From assembly GCA_037443785.1 (NCBI GenBank), contig JBBINR010000012.1:1-64000 (forward strand): DNA of 64,000 nt. The letters run 5' to 3'. The position numbers and the translations under genes were made by a program. The DNA is from JAQUOA01 sp037443785. GTDB lineage: Bacteria; Bacteroidota; Ignavibacteria; UBA10030; UBA8401. The first letter of the stretch is position 1; each line of letters begins with the position of its first letter. The notes under the pieces are model-generated. The model saw only the letters and a list, made by a program, of their open reading frames with translations, searched no databases and was not told the origin of the DNA. Shown here one piece after another: positions 25,193 to 33,236 of this stretch.

Positions 25193-26727
25193 TAGTGAAC
25201 TTCCATTTCATCAGCTAACCAAACTTTTAAAAGGCGAGATGCTTCTTCAGGTTTCTTTTTCACAAAATCCGATATTTGCTCCCGCCGTTTTGCTTTCATT
25301 ACAATTTCCAAAGGCACTTCTGATTCTGCAGGCGGCAATTTAATATTGTTGTAATCGGGATGCGTTGGCGGCAACTCTCCGATAACTTTTGTATCCCACA
25401 TAACAGTTGGAGACTCAACTTTGAATTTCATTCTGTTGAGCAGGGAACGAATGATCACGACCGCAATAATCATCGCAAGGACGAGAATGACTTTCACTGC
25501 AATACCGTCCCATTGCTGGGTTTGTTCGTTGTTGGTAATTAAATTATCGTCAACTTCGTTACCGAACGGGATATTAATTACCGAAAAGTCATCATTCCGA
25601 GTTTGGTCGAACCCAACAGATTTTTTCACTAAATCGGTTAGTCGATCCATTTCTTCTGTTGAACGGGATGTATGCTCGGTAACCTTTTCTCCGTCTACTT
25701 CTTTACTTAAGGGTTTATCATTAATAATTGCGGCGATAGAAAGACGTTTAATGTTTCCAACATTTTCAACGATGTGTTCAATGGTTTTATTGATCTCGTA
25801 ATTGGTAACAGAATTTGTTCTGGTCGACGGTGGAAGCGAATCCCGAAGCACCGATTTTTCTTCAGTGATCTGTTCACTTCGGGCAACCTGATTATCAGGG
25901 TCGTATTGTTCTAAATTTCTTTCAACCTGACGGAAATCGAGCTCTGCATTGACTTGAACAATCGCGTTGCCGATACCCAAGGCACCGTCAAGCAAGCGCT
26001 GTGCTTTTAGGGCAAGATAATTTTCAATTTTTTGTTGTATTTCGTACTGCGTCGATGTAAGCGAGGCAAGGGAATTTGATTTGCTGTTATCAGTCAAAAC
26101 ATTGCCTCGAGTATCAAGGATGGTAACATTGGTCGCATCCAGTCCTTCAACACTGCTCGCCACAAGATGAGCAATTCCCTGAGTTGATTCGCGGCGGAGA
26201 GGTTTGCCTGATTTCAATTTCAACACCACCGACGCCGTCGTTTGTTTTTCATCCTCTTTGAATAATGCTTTTTCCGGCGTTACGATATGCACGCGCACAC
26301 CTTCAACTTCTTCCAGATTCAAGATTGTTCGAGCTAATTCACCTTCCAGCGCTCTGCGATAGTTAATCTTCTGCACAAAATCGGAAACCCCAAGATTTGT
26401 TCTGTCAAATATTTCATAACCGATCAAACTGGAATTCGGTAATCCAGCCGATGCAAGATCGAGCCGAAGCTCGTACAGCTGTTGTTTCGGAACGAGAATA
26501 GTTTTTCCGTTGTCATCGAGCTGAAACGGAATTGTTTTTTCTTTCAAGACCTGAACAATCTTTGACGCATCTTGTTCGTTGAGATTGGAAAATAATGTGG
26601 CATAGCTCGGTTTGCTGAACACCGTCACAAGAAGGATAAGTACGACTACGGCAGCAGCGGTTATAACTCCGATAATAATTCGTTGTTGCGAGCTTAAGCG
26701 GCGGAAGAATTCTGTAAGTTGGTTCAT
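25192..26727 (-). CDS. fliF: Flagellar MS-ring protein FliF
   Basis: FliF forms the membrane MS-ring. The 511-residue product has two membrane helices (about 20-40 and 420-440) flanking the periplasmic ring-building motifs. Visible motifs are YATLFSNLNEQDASKIVQVLKE and GELARTILNLEEVEGVRVHIVTPEKALF, read in parts. The cytoplasmic C-terminus, KKPEEASRLLKVWLADE, is the FliG-binding tail. It lies 2 bases after fliE. Confidence 0.97.
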   Translation of the reverse strand: MNQLTEFFRRLSSQQRIIIGVITAAAVVVLILLVTVFSKPSYATLFSNLNEQDASKIVQVLKEKTIPFQLDDNGKTILVPKQQLYELRLDLASAGLPNSSLIGYEIFDRTNLGVSDFVQKINYRRALEGELARTILNLEEVEGVRVHIVTPEKALFKEDEKQTTASVVLKLKSGKPLRRESTQGIAHLVASSVEGLDATNVTILDTRGNVLTDNSKSNSLASLTSTQYEIQQKIENYLALKAQRLLDGALGIGNAIVQVNAELDFRQVERNLEQYDPDNQVARSEQITEEKSVLRDSLPPSTRTNSVTNYEINKTIEHIVENVGNIKRLSIAAIINDKPLSKEVDGEKVTEHTSRSTEEMDRLTDLVKKSVGFDQTRNDDFSVINIPFGNEVDDNLITNNEQTQQWDGIAVKVILVLAMIIAVVIIRSLLNRMKFKVESPTVMWDTKVIGELPPTHPDYNNIKLPPAESEVPLEIVMKAKRREQISDFVKKKPEEASRLLKVWLADEMEVH

Positions 26728-26729
26728 AG

Positions 26730-27038
26730 TTAGATCGACATTCTCATTACTTCGCGATACATATCCATTGTTTTATTTCGAATTTCCATCAGGAGATCAA
26801 AACTCGTACGAGCTTTTTCAACCGCAATCATGACATCATGGAGATCGGAAGCTTCACCGGTCACCATTTTTTCCATTGCCTTCCCCGCTTCATTTTGAAG
26901 ATTGTTGACGTCACCGATGGTTTTAGTCAACAAATCGCCGAACGATTCGTTGGAAGATTCTAGCGCTTTGTTAATTGCCTTGTTTGAGCTGTTTTCTTGA
27001 ACGTTAGGAAGGAGTGTTAACGCTTGACTGACTTTCAT
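26730..27038 (-). CDS. fliE: Flagellar rod-MS ring junction protein FliE
   Basis: FliE joins the MS ring to the rod and is an early export substrate. The 102-residue length is normal. It ends with the diagnostic helix DLHDVMIAVEKARTSFDLLMEIRNKTMDMYREVMRM (read in parts). It lies 2 bases before fliF and 2 bases after the preceding small gene. Confidence 0.95.
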   Translation of the reverse strand: MKVSQALTLLPNVQENSSNKAINKALESSNESFGDLLTKTIGDVNNLQNEAGKAMEKMVTGEASDLHDVMIAVEKARTSFDLLMEIRNKTMDMYREVMRMSI

Positions 27039-27040
27039 GA

Positions 27041-27340
27041 TTATCCTTTCGCGTCAATAATCGTTCCAAGCTGAATATTTTTCTTCATCCCTGTCGATGC
27101 ATACACCGAATAAGATTTAATCGCTGATGAATTTTCCGGGAACATCGCGGCAAAAAACTGCTTCTCTTCCGGCGACACAACTTCGCTGCGTTCTTCTGAC
27201 GGTGTTTTTTCCATCATGGATGCAAACGTTGCTTTTTGAATATCTCCGGAGCCCGTATCGTTGTTCTTGATGACCGATTTACGAGTTACATCGGTTGCAG
27301 GTAATTGATGGTTAATACTGTTCGTGAGAGAAATTGCCAT
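27041..27340 (-). CDS. Unknown 99-residue protein between flgC and fliE
   Basis: Starting at ATG 27340 (GGAG in front, 1 base after the flgC stop) gives 99 residues; a longer reading from 27406 lies inside flgC and is rejected. The N-terminal ~60 residues look disordered (NDTGSGDIQKATFASMM). The C-terminal part has an acidic-aromatic helix (SPEEKQFFAAMFPENSSAI) followed by a glycine-containing end (TGMKKNIQLGTIIDAKG) that looks conserved. It has no signal peptide, as expected if exported by the type III system or cytoplasmic. Position between two rod genes suggests a rod accessory factor or chaperone; that is inference. Confidence 0.65.
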   Translation of the reverse strand: MAISLTNSINHQLPATDVTRKSVIKNNDTGSGDIQKATFASMMEKTPSEERSEVVSPEEKQFFAAMFPENSSAIKSYSVYASTGMKKNIQLGTIIDAKG

Positions 27341-27341
27341 A

Positions 27342-27818
27342 TCAAATCTCCAGACTGTCTTTTGCCATTTGTTTTGATGCATTAATTGCCGTAACGTTTG
27401 CTTCATACGAACGCGTTGCAGAAATCATATCGACCATTTCGTTGACCACATTCACATTCGGCATTTCAACATAGCCATCTTCATTTGCGTCGGGATGACT
27501 TGGATCGTAAACCATTTTGAATGGTGTCGAATCGGTTTTTTCTTCGGCAACAACGCCGGTAATTCCCAATTCGGCGGTTCCAAGATTGTATTTATTAGCG
27601 ACGCCAAGATTGAATGCTTCACTGTTCAACATTTTCGAGAAGGTGCCTTCCGATTGCTCTTTCATCAATACCATCTTTCGCGCATATGGTCCGCCCTCTT
27701 CGGTGCGGGTCGTTTCGGCATTCGCAATATTCGAAGCGATGGCATTCATTTTTTTCCGCTGTGCACTCATTCCATTCGCACTCACATTCAGTCCGGTAAA
27801 GAAGCTTTCAATATTCAT
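27342..27818 (-). CDS. flgC: Flagellar rod protein FlgC
   Basis: FlgC is a proximal rod subunit. The 158-residue product has the N-terminal motif KMNAIASNIANAETTRT and the C-terminal PNVNVVNEMVDMISATRSYEANV, both diagnostic. It overlaps flgB by 4 bases. Confidence 0.96.
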   Translation of the reverse strand: MNIESFFTGLNVSANGMSAQRKKMNAIASNIANAETTRTEEGGPYARKMVLMKEQSEGTFSKMLNSEAFNLGVANKYNLGTAELGITGVVAEEKTDSTPFKMVYDPSHPDANEDGYVEMPNVNVVNEMVDMISATRSYEANVTAINASKQMAKDSLEI

Positions 27819-28240
27819 AGCGTTCCCTTAATACTTTTTTGGATTCCACGAAACGATTCGCCAAGAAGCCGCGATGCATATTTGAATCGAATCTGATTTT
27901 TTGCCAGCTGTGCCATCTCATTATCGATATCAACATCGTTGATACCACTTTTCATATCTTCTTCATCTACCGTACCCGGGTTTTCGTCCACAACATTGAT
28001 GAGACTAGTCTGCGGTGCGGCAACATTTCCGATTGGAATATGTTTTTTATCTGTCAACTCTCCAGATAATTCCAAACCGGACATTGCATTGTTGAGTGCA
28101 TTTTCAAAGTCGACAGATTTCGATTTGTACCCCGGCGTTCCGATATTGGCAATATTTGCCGAGATCACTTTGTTGCGAAGTGAATAGGCATCAAGCGCTT
28201 TGGTGAGAATTGGAATTTTAGTACTGTCGAGAAATTTCAT
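27815..28240 (-). CDS. flgB: Flagellar rod protein FlgB
   Basis: FlgB is the most proximal FlgG-family rod subunit. The 141-residue product has the motif VISANIANIGTPGYKSKSVDFE near the N-terminus and DIDNEMAQLAKNQIRFKYASRLL near the C-terminus. It begins 12 bases after a small membrane-protein gene that heads the operon. Confidence 0.96.
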   Translation of the reverse strand: MKFLDSTKIPILTKALDAYSLRNKVISANIANIGTPGYKSKSVDFENALNNAMSGLELSGELTDKKHIPIGNVAAPQTSLINVVDENPGTVDEEDMKSGINDVDIDNEMAQLAKNQIRFKYASRLLGESFRGIQKSIKGTL

Positions 28241-28252
28241 TGCGTTGACTCC

Positions 28253-28402
28253 TCAAATTCCAATTGGAAAATCATTGATATCATCAAACAAAACGAACTT
28301 TTCTTTTTTTCCCGCAATCGAAGAATTGTTCATCGATCGCAGAAGTCCAAGAACAACGACAAACCCGACTGTGAATAATCCTAGCGAAATTGTTTTTTTC
28401 AT
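28253..28402 (-). CDS. 49-residue single-span membrane protein heading the flgB operon
   Basis: The ATG at 28402 has AGAGG upstream and gives a 49-residue protein with one hydrophobic segment (residues 5-21, ISLGLFTVGFVVVLGLL) and a charged tail (AGKKEKFVLFDDINDF). An upstream in-frame start at 28522 would place the sigma54 promoter inside the gene, so it is rejected. It is the first gene behind a strong sigma54 promoter and 12 bases before flgB. It is not a known family to me. It may be a small structural protein or just a translated leader. Confidence 0.55.
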   Translation of the reverse strand: MKKTISLGLFTVGFVVVLGLLRSMNNSSIAGKKEKFVLFDDINDFPIGI

Positions 28403-28431
28403 CGTGCACCTCTTACTTTTGTGAGTAGTAA

Positions 28432-28447
28432 CGCAAGCAAGATGCCA
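28432..28447 (-). promoter_or_regulatory. Sigma54 promoter of the flgB-flgE operon
   Basis: The minus strand reads TGGCATCTTGCTTGCG, i.e. TGGCAT-N5-TTGCG with exact GG-N10-GC spacing. The -12 GC is about 30 bases from the 49-codon gene's ATG, the same geometry as the fliL promoter. It should drive the whole rod-hook-export ATPase operon to the terminator at 16759. Confidence 0.85.
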
Positions 28448-28529
28448 AACTAATTTTTGGTTTTTTGAGAATTTTAATGGATTTAAGAAAGGAGAATAAA
28501 AAGGGAGGAGAATATTAGCCAAGTGCTAA

Positions 28530-28799
28530 TTATTCATCCTCATAGTCAAAGTTGATGGTTTTTGATTGCCCGCAAATACAGCGGAATTCAATACTTACGA
28601 TCTTTTCACCATCTCGAGTCACGACAACAGAAGGTTCTTCATGGTGGTTATGAAAAACCGAAATTTCTGTAAACGCTGCAGGTTGAATTTTAACATCGTG
28701 CAAAATATTCCCTTCATTTTTTTTCGAGGAAATTTTTGCTGACGAACATTCAGTTAAACTAAGAAATTGGTTATCCGAGAACTGGCTTTGCTGATTCAT
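28530..28799 (-). CDS. Unknown 89-residue protein at the end of the che operon
   Basis: No family is recognised. The N-terminal ~35 residues are polar and disordered. The C-terminal half is beta-like (VVVTRDGEKIVSIEFRCICGQSKTINFDYEDE, read in parts) with a CxC pair. The start lies inside the last codons of cheB (29-base overlap), so it is translationally coupled. The acidic C-terminus DYEDE stands out. It may be a small adaptor of the chemotaxis complex, but nothing in the sequence proves that. A weak 6-base hairpin at the stop could end the operon. Confidence 0.6.
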   Translation of the reverse strand: MNQQSQFSDNQFLSLTECSSAKISSKKNEGNILHDVKIQPAAFTEISVFHNHHEEPSVVVTRDGEKIVSIEFRCICGQSKTINFDYEDE

Positions 28800-29907
28800 A
28801 CACCTTTCCTGTAGTTATTTGAAATAACATCGAAGGGATTTCCTCTAACGGCAACACGGCGTCGGCGATACCTTCATCAACGACAGCTTTGGGCATTCCG
28901 TACACAACACAGGACTCTTCATTCTGTGCAACAATATAGCCCCCCTTCTTCTTAATATTTTTCAATCCATCCAGCCCGTCTTTTCCCATCCCCGTCATGA
29001 TGACACCGAGAAGCGGGGCACCAATGACTTCAGACGCAGAATTCATCATAATATCCGCGGCAGGACGGTATAATGTTGTCGATGGTTCATCTGATATTCT
29101 GACGATAGTCTGAGCTCCGCTTTTTCTAAATGTCATATGCTGCCCGCCCGGCGCCAGCAGCACCACTCCCTGTTCAAGCACATCGCCGTCTTCGGCTTCT
29201 CGTACATTTAAATTGGATAACGAGTTAATCCTGTCCGCCAATGATCGCGTAAAGCGCGGAGGCATATGCTGAACGATGGCAATACCCAATGGGAAATTTT
29301 TGGGAAATTTTGGAATTGTTTGGAGCAATGCAAACGGTCCGCCGGTTGAAATCCCCAACACCATTGCTTTAAAATCTCTTCGTACCGGCATTTTTATACT
29401 GCGCGAAATTGAATTTTTAACACCGCCGGATTGAATGGCATTCAGGGAAGATCTTCCCAATCTGGCAAAGCGCAAACGAAGTGTCGCACTTCGCCCAATG
29501 TTTTTAATTTTTTCAATCAACTCCGCTTTTTTGTTGGTAATGTTCACGTTGATATAGGACATATCTTTCGGAACAAAATCAACAGCACCAAGATTAAGCG
29601 CTTCAACCGTGGCGTCCGCACCTTCGGTTGTTAACGAGCTAAACATTAACACCGGAAGAGGGTTTTCTTTCATAATCACTTTGAGCGCATCAAGCCCGTT
29701 CATTTTCGGCATTTCGATATCAAGCGTTACAACATCGGGCCGAAGTTTCTTCACCAATTCAATCCCTTCAACGCCATCGCGCGCAGCTCCAACAACTTTA
29801 ATTTCAGGATCGGATTCAAGCATCAGCGTAATTGATTTACGCATGAATGCGGAATCATCCACGATGACAACGTTAACTGGCTTGTTCAATGAGGTGTTCT
29901 TTCTCAA
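28771..29907 (-). CDS. cheB: Chemoreceptor methylesterase/deamidase CheB
   Basis: CheB removes receptor methyl groups and deamidates glutamines. The 378-residue product has a receiver domain (residues ~11-130) with DD at 17-18, phospho-acceptor D63 in TLDIEMPKMNG, and K114. The methylesterase domain (~180-370) has catalytic S187 in GISTGG, H214 in VQHMP and the aspartate in MTGMGKDG. It overlaps cheA by 35 bases. Partner CheR is in the same operon. Confidence 0.97.
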   Translation of the reverse strand: MRKNTSLNKPVNVVIVDDSAFMRKSITLMLESDPEIKVVGAARDGVEGIELVKKLRPDVVTLDIEMPKMNGLDALKVIMKENPLPVLMFSSLTTEGADATVEALNLGAVDFVPKDMSYINVNITNKKAELIEKIKNIGRSATLRLRFARLGRSSLNAIQSGGVKNSISRSIKMPVRRDFKAMVLGISTGGPFALLQTIPKFPKNFPLGIAIVQHMPPRFTRSLADRINSLSNLNVREAEDGDVLEQGVVLLAPGGQHMTFRKSGAQTIVRISDEPSTTLYRPAADIMMNSASEVIGAPLLGVIMTGMGKDGLDGLKNIKKKGGYIVAQNEESCVVYGMPKAVVDEGIADAVLPLEEIPSMLFQITTGKVYESAKPVLG

Positions 29908-31684
29908 ACTGATTCACTGATGAAAGTTCAAGATTTTTCTTTTTCGTCAATGTCAAAAATTGTCCGACATCGATAATCATTATTACTTTTCCATCCCCCA
30001 AAATGGTTGAACCGGCAATTCCCTGAATTGATCCCAAATAATCGCCAAGTGATTTAATCACAACTTCTCGTTGACCAAGCAACGAGTCGACCATAATGCC
30101 TAATCGTTCTTCAGCTAACCCGACAACAACGATGTACTGCCACGCGTCTTCTTTTTCCTGTCGATCGACAGAAAAGATTTGATTCAATCGAGCAAGCGGA
30201 AGGACGGTATCTCGCAACCGGATGACTTCGAATCCATTGATCGTATTGATTTCTTCTTTGCGAACCCTGACCACTTCAAGCACAGAATTTAACGGAATCG
30301 CAAACGATTCATTGCTCGATTTTACCAGCAATCCTTGAATGATCGCAAGTGTGAGAGGAAGTTTGATGATGAATTTGCTCCCCACGCCAATTTCGGATTC
30401 GATATCAACAATTCCCTTCAATTTCGTAATGTTCGTTTTCACCACATCCATTCCAACACCACGGCCTGAGACATTGGATACTTTTTCCGCAGTGCTTAAT
30501 CCCGGAGCAAAAATAAGATTCAATGCTTCACGCTTACTCAATTCAGCAGCCTGCTGGGCAGTGATCAATCCTTTTTCGATCGATTTTTTCTTGATCTTTT
30601 CGATGTCAATCCCTTTGCCGTCGTCTTGAATTGAAATAACGATATGGTTCCCTTCATGTTCGGCTTTGATAATGACCGTTCCTTTTTCAGGCTTGCCAAG
30701 TTTTTTTCTCTCTTCTGCAGATTCAATGCCATGATCAGCGGCATTCCGAAGAATATGCACCAATGGATCGTTTATTTCTTCGATAATGGATTTATCCAAT
30801 TCCGTTTCTTCACCGTACATCTGCAGGTCAATATCCCGTTTTAATTCTCGCGAAAGATCGCGTACCAAACGGGGCATTTTGTTGAATACTTTGGCAATTT
30901 GCACCATGCGTGTTTTCATTACCGCCATTTGAAGTTCGGTCGTAATCAAATCGATTTGGGAACTTGTTTCTACAAGATCACGCACCATTGCATGACCTTC
31001 AAATGCTTCGTTCATTTTAAAATTGATTTGCGAAAGCCTGTTTCTTCCCAACACCAGCTCACCGACAAGATTCATCAGCTCATCCAATCTTGAAACATCG
31101 ACACGAATTGTCGATTCAGCAGTTTTCAACTGGAGTTGCGAAGCAGTTTGTTGCTCATGAACTTTTGGCTGATCGGATTCTTTAGACGATTCGTCTTTTT
31201 TATCTTCATTCTGCAATGCCGACGAAACAACAGGCGCCGATGATTTCGCGACAGGTTTTTCTTCAGCAGTGTCTTCATTTCTTGCTATCGCCTGTAACTG
31301 CTCAATACTCTTTTCGATTTCGACAGGCTCGCCATTACGCTGTTCAATCCGGAATAACAATTCTTTCAACACGTCAAAAGATGAGAACATCACATCCATG
31401 CGCTGTTGTGTGACCAGCAATTCACCTTTACGAATTTTATTTAACACATCTTCAAAATTATGCGCCAACTCTGTCAGTTGATCAAATCCAAGAAACGAAG
31501 AAGTCCCTTTCACGGTATGAACTGCACGAAAAATTCTATTATGAAGTTCGGGATCGTTAGGATTTTTTTCCAGCGAGATGAGGTCCGGACCAAGTTTTTC
31601 AAATATTTCGTTTGTCTCCACAATAAAACTGTCCAGCAGCTCTGCCATCTCTCCTTCATATTGTCCGAATTGTTGACTGCTCAT
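29873..31684 (-). CDS. cheA: Chemotaxis histidine kinase CheA (no P2 domain)
   Basis: CheA phosphorylates CheY and CheB in receptor arrays. The 603-residue product has the P1 HPt domain with H56 in AVHTVKGTSSFLGF. A disordered linker (~135-190) stands where P2 would be, then P3 dimerisation (RVDVSRLDELMNLVGELVLGRNRL, read in parts). P4 kinase follows, with HILRNAADHGIE, DDGKGID and GRGVGMDVV, and then P5 CheW-like regulatory domain (~440-590). The linker is only about 55-80 residues, low-complexity and without a P2 fold, so CheY docking must differ from E. coli. It lies 12 bases after the CheZ-like gene. Confidence 0.96.
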   Translation of the reverse strand: MSSQQFGQYEGEMAELLDSFIVETNEIFEKLGPDLISLEKNPNDPELHNRIFRAVHTVKGTSSFLGFDQLTELAHNFEDVLNKIRKGELLVTQQRMDVMFSSFDVLKELLFRIEQRNGEPVEIEKSIEQLQAIARNEDTAEEKPVAKSSAPVVSSALQNEDKKDESSKESDQPKVHEQQTASQLQLKTAESTIRVDVSRLDELMNLVGELVLGRNRLSQINFKMNEAFEGHAMVRDLVETSSQIDLITTELQMAVMKTRMVQIAKVFNKMPRLVRDLSRELKRDIDLQMYGEETELDKSIIEEINDPLVHILRNAADHGIESAEERKKLGKPEKGTVIIKAEHEGNHIVISIQDDGKGIDIEKIKKKSIEKGLITAQQAAELSKREALNLIFAPGLSTAEKVSNVSGRGVGMDVVKTNITKLKGIVDIESEIGVGSKFIIKLPLTLAIIQGLLVKSSNESFAIPLNSVLEVVRVRKEEINTINGFEVIRLRDTVLPLARLNQIFSVDRQEKEDAWQYIVVVGLAEERLGIMVDSLLGQREVVIKSLGDYLGSIQGIAGSTILGDGKVIMIIDVGQFLTLTKKKNLELSSVNQFEKEHLIEQAS

Positions 31685-31696
31685 ATTATACCTACG

Positions 31697-32428
31697 TTAG
31701 TGGTTTACACCATTGGAAGAATTGTGTTTGGTGAATTGCGCAATAATTGAGTCCGCCTCCTCTTGCCGCGACGTATCCTTATTGTATCGCGCATGTTCGT
31801 CGAAAGACCGTACGGGGTCCTCAGTAAGAGTTTCGGTAAATTCTTTCCCTTCGTATTTGTCGACAACATTTGAAAGCTGCGTGCGAACGGATTCGATGAG
31901 ATGACGGACGCTTTCAATCTGCTGAGAAGTGATATCCTGTACTTGTAATGCCATGGCAATATTCATGGAAATATTTTGGACCTCAGAAAGATGGGTTCGC
32001 AATTCACCGATGGTTGTTACATGCAGAGAAAGATCGATCAAATTTCTCCATTCCTTCTCGAACGGAAGAAGAGGTTTCCGTTGTTCTTCTGTCAGATTGT
32101 TGAGCGCCTGAACAAGTTTCTGAACGCACAATTCCTTTTTGCCCAAATCATTTTCAATATCCTTTAATCGTGTTTCGACTCTGCCAATACGCTGACTAAT
32201 TTCATCGAGAAAATTTAAAATCTCCATCGTCGCGGATTCCGTCGCTTCCGTAACATTCGTCAACTGTTGTGATGCTTTCGGGATTTTACTGGATGTTTTT
32301 TCCACAGACTGTTTCATTTCATCCAGAACAGGCATTAATGACCGCAGCATCGTCAGCAGTTGATGTACGCTGATTCCGCTCTCTGAAGAAATGGGGTCTA
32401 AATTGCCGTACAATTCTTTTATGTCCAT
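31697..32428 (-). CDS. cheZ: CheZ-like CheY-phosphate phosphatase
   Basis: CheZ hydrolyses CheY-phosphate. The 243-residue product is almost all helical. It contains the signature LQVQDITSQQIESVRHLI, which matches the CheZ QDxTxQ active site; D165 and Q169 here correspond to the D/Q pair that binds Mg and water in E. coli CheZ. The N-terminal VTEATESATMEIL segment also resembles CheZ. The near-terminal EEADSIIAQF resembles the CheY-binding C-terminal helix (E. coli ends with a DLLDSLGF-type helix), followed by a 10-residue tail. Location between cheY and cheA fits. Confidence 0.85.
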   Translation of the reverse strand: MDIKELYGNLDPISSESGISVHQLLTMLRSLMPVLDEMKQSVEKTSSKIPKASQQLTNVTEATESATMEILNFLDEISQRIGRVETRLKDIENDLGKKELCVQKLVQALNNLTEEQRKPLLPFEKEWRNLIDLSLHVTTIGELRTHLSEVQNISMNIAMALQVQDITSQQIESVRHLIESVRTQLSNVVDKYEGKEFTETLTEDPVRSFDEHARYNKDTSRQEEADSIIAQFTKHNSSNGVNH

Positions 32429-32447
32429 GACAGTTCTCGCTGTGCTT

Positions 32448-32837
32448 TTAGCCTTTAGTTATCGGAACAAGTTTCATGATTTGATCTAACTTTTCTTTCA
32501 ACGCCTGAGGGGTAAACGGCTTAACGATATAATTATTCACACGCGCTTGCAATGCTTCAAGAACATCTTCCTTATTCCCCCGGGTCGTGATCATTAATAC
32601 GGGAAGTTCGCTGAGTGTGCCGGACGATCTGATTGCACGGACCAATTCCAATCCGTTCATCTCCGGCATATTCCAATCTGTAATGACAAAATCAACCGGC
32701 TCAGCCTGCAGTTTGCCCAAGGCTTCTTTTCCATCTCCGGCTTCGACAACGGAATCATACCCGATCGATTTTAATGCATTGACAACAATGCGCCGCATGG
32801 TGAGTGAATCGTCAACGACAAGAAATTTTATTGCCAT
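32448..32837 (-). CDS. cheY: Chemotaxis response regulator CheY
   Basis: CheY is the diffusible receiver that binds FliM. ATG 32837 has AGGAG upstream and gives 129 residues starting MAIKFLVVDDS. The acidic pair, the phospho-acceptor in FVITDWNMPEMNG, the T in MITT and K in YIVKPF are all present. The DWNMP form is typical of true chemotactic CheYs. It is the best candidate among three receivers in this operon for the motor signal, being immediately upstream of cheZ and cheA. Confidence 0.93.
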   Translation of the reverse strand: MAIKFLVVDDSLTMRRIVVNALKSIGYDSVVEAGDGKEALGKLQAEPVDFVITDWNMPEMNGLELVRAIRSSGTLSELPVLMITTRGNKEDVLEALQARVNNYIVKPFTPQALKEKLDQIMKLVPITKG

Positions 32838-32857
32838 AACTGCTCCTGTTAAACTCG

Positions 32858-33232
32858 TTATTCTGTCCAACTAAGATATTTTGAAACTTCATACTGTACT
32901 TTTTCCAAACTGAAGGGCTTGTTCAAGTAGGAATGAATTCCCATCGCCTTGCTCTCCGCTTTCAAAGTATTTTCGGTCAACGAAGTAAGAATGATGATCG
33001 GCAGTTCCTTATAATCCGGATTCTCGCGGAGCGTCCGGATCAATTCCATTCCATCCATGTTCGGCATATTTAAATCGGTGATCACAAGATCGATCGGTTC
33101 CCGTGGAAGTTTTTCCAATGCATCCATTCCATCTTCTGCCGTTACAACGTGGAACCCCTGCATGGAAAGCGATACCGAAACAAATTTTCGTACTGTTGAC
33201 GAATCATCGACAACTAAAATTGACCGGTGCAC
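32858..33232 (-). CDS. Single-domain response regulator (second CheY-like)
   Basis: A GTG at 33232 with AAGGAG eight bases upstream (within the cheR stop region) gives 124 residues starting with HRSILVVDDSSTVRKFV. The receiver residues are complete: DD, the acceptor in LVITDLNMPNMDG, T in ILTSLTE and K in YLNKPF. A longer reading from 33394 lies inside cheR and is rejected. It lies 20 bases before cheY. As a second CheY it may be a phosphate sink or act on another target. Confidence 0.9.
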   Translation of the reverse strand: MHRSILVVDDSSTVRKFVSVSLSMQGFHVVTAEDGMDALEKLPREPIDLVITDLNMPNMDGMELIRTLRENPDYKELPIIILTSLTENTLKAESKAMGIHSYLNKPFSLEKVQYEVSKYLSWTE

Positions 33233-33236
33233 GACC

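Noticed and set aside
28514..28530. Hairpin ATTAGC-N5-GCTAAT as terminator of the che operon
   Set aside because: The stem is only six bases and AT-rich, overlaps the stop codon, and has no T run directly after it.
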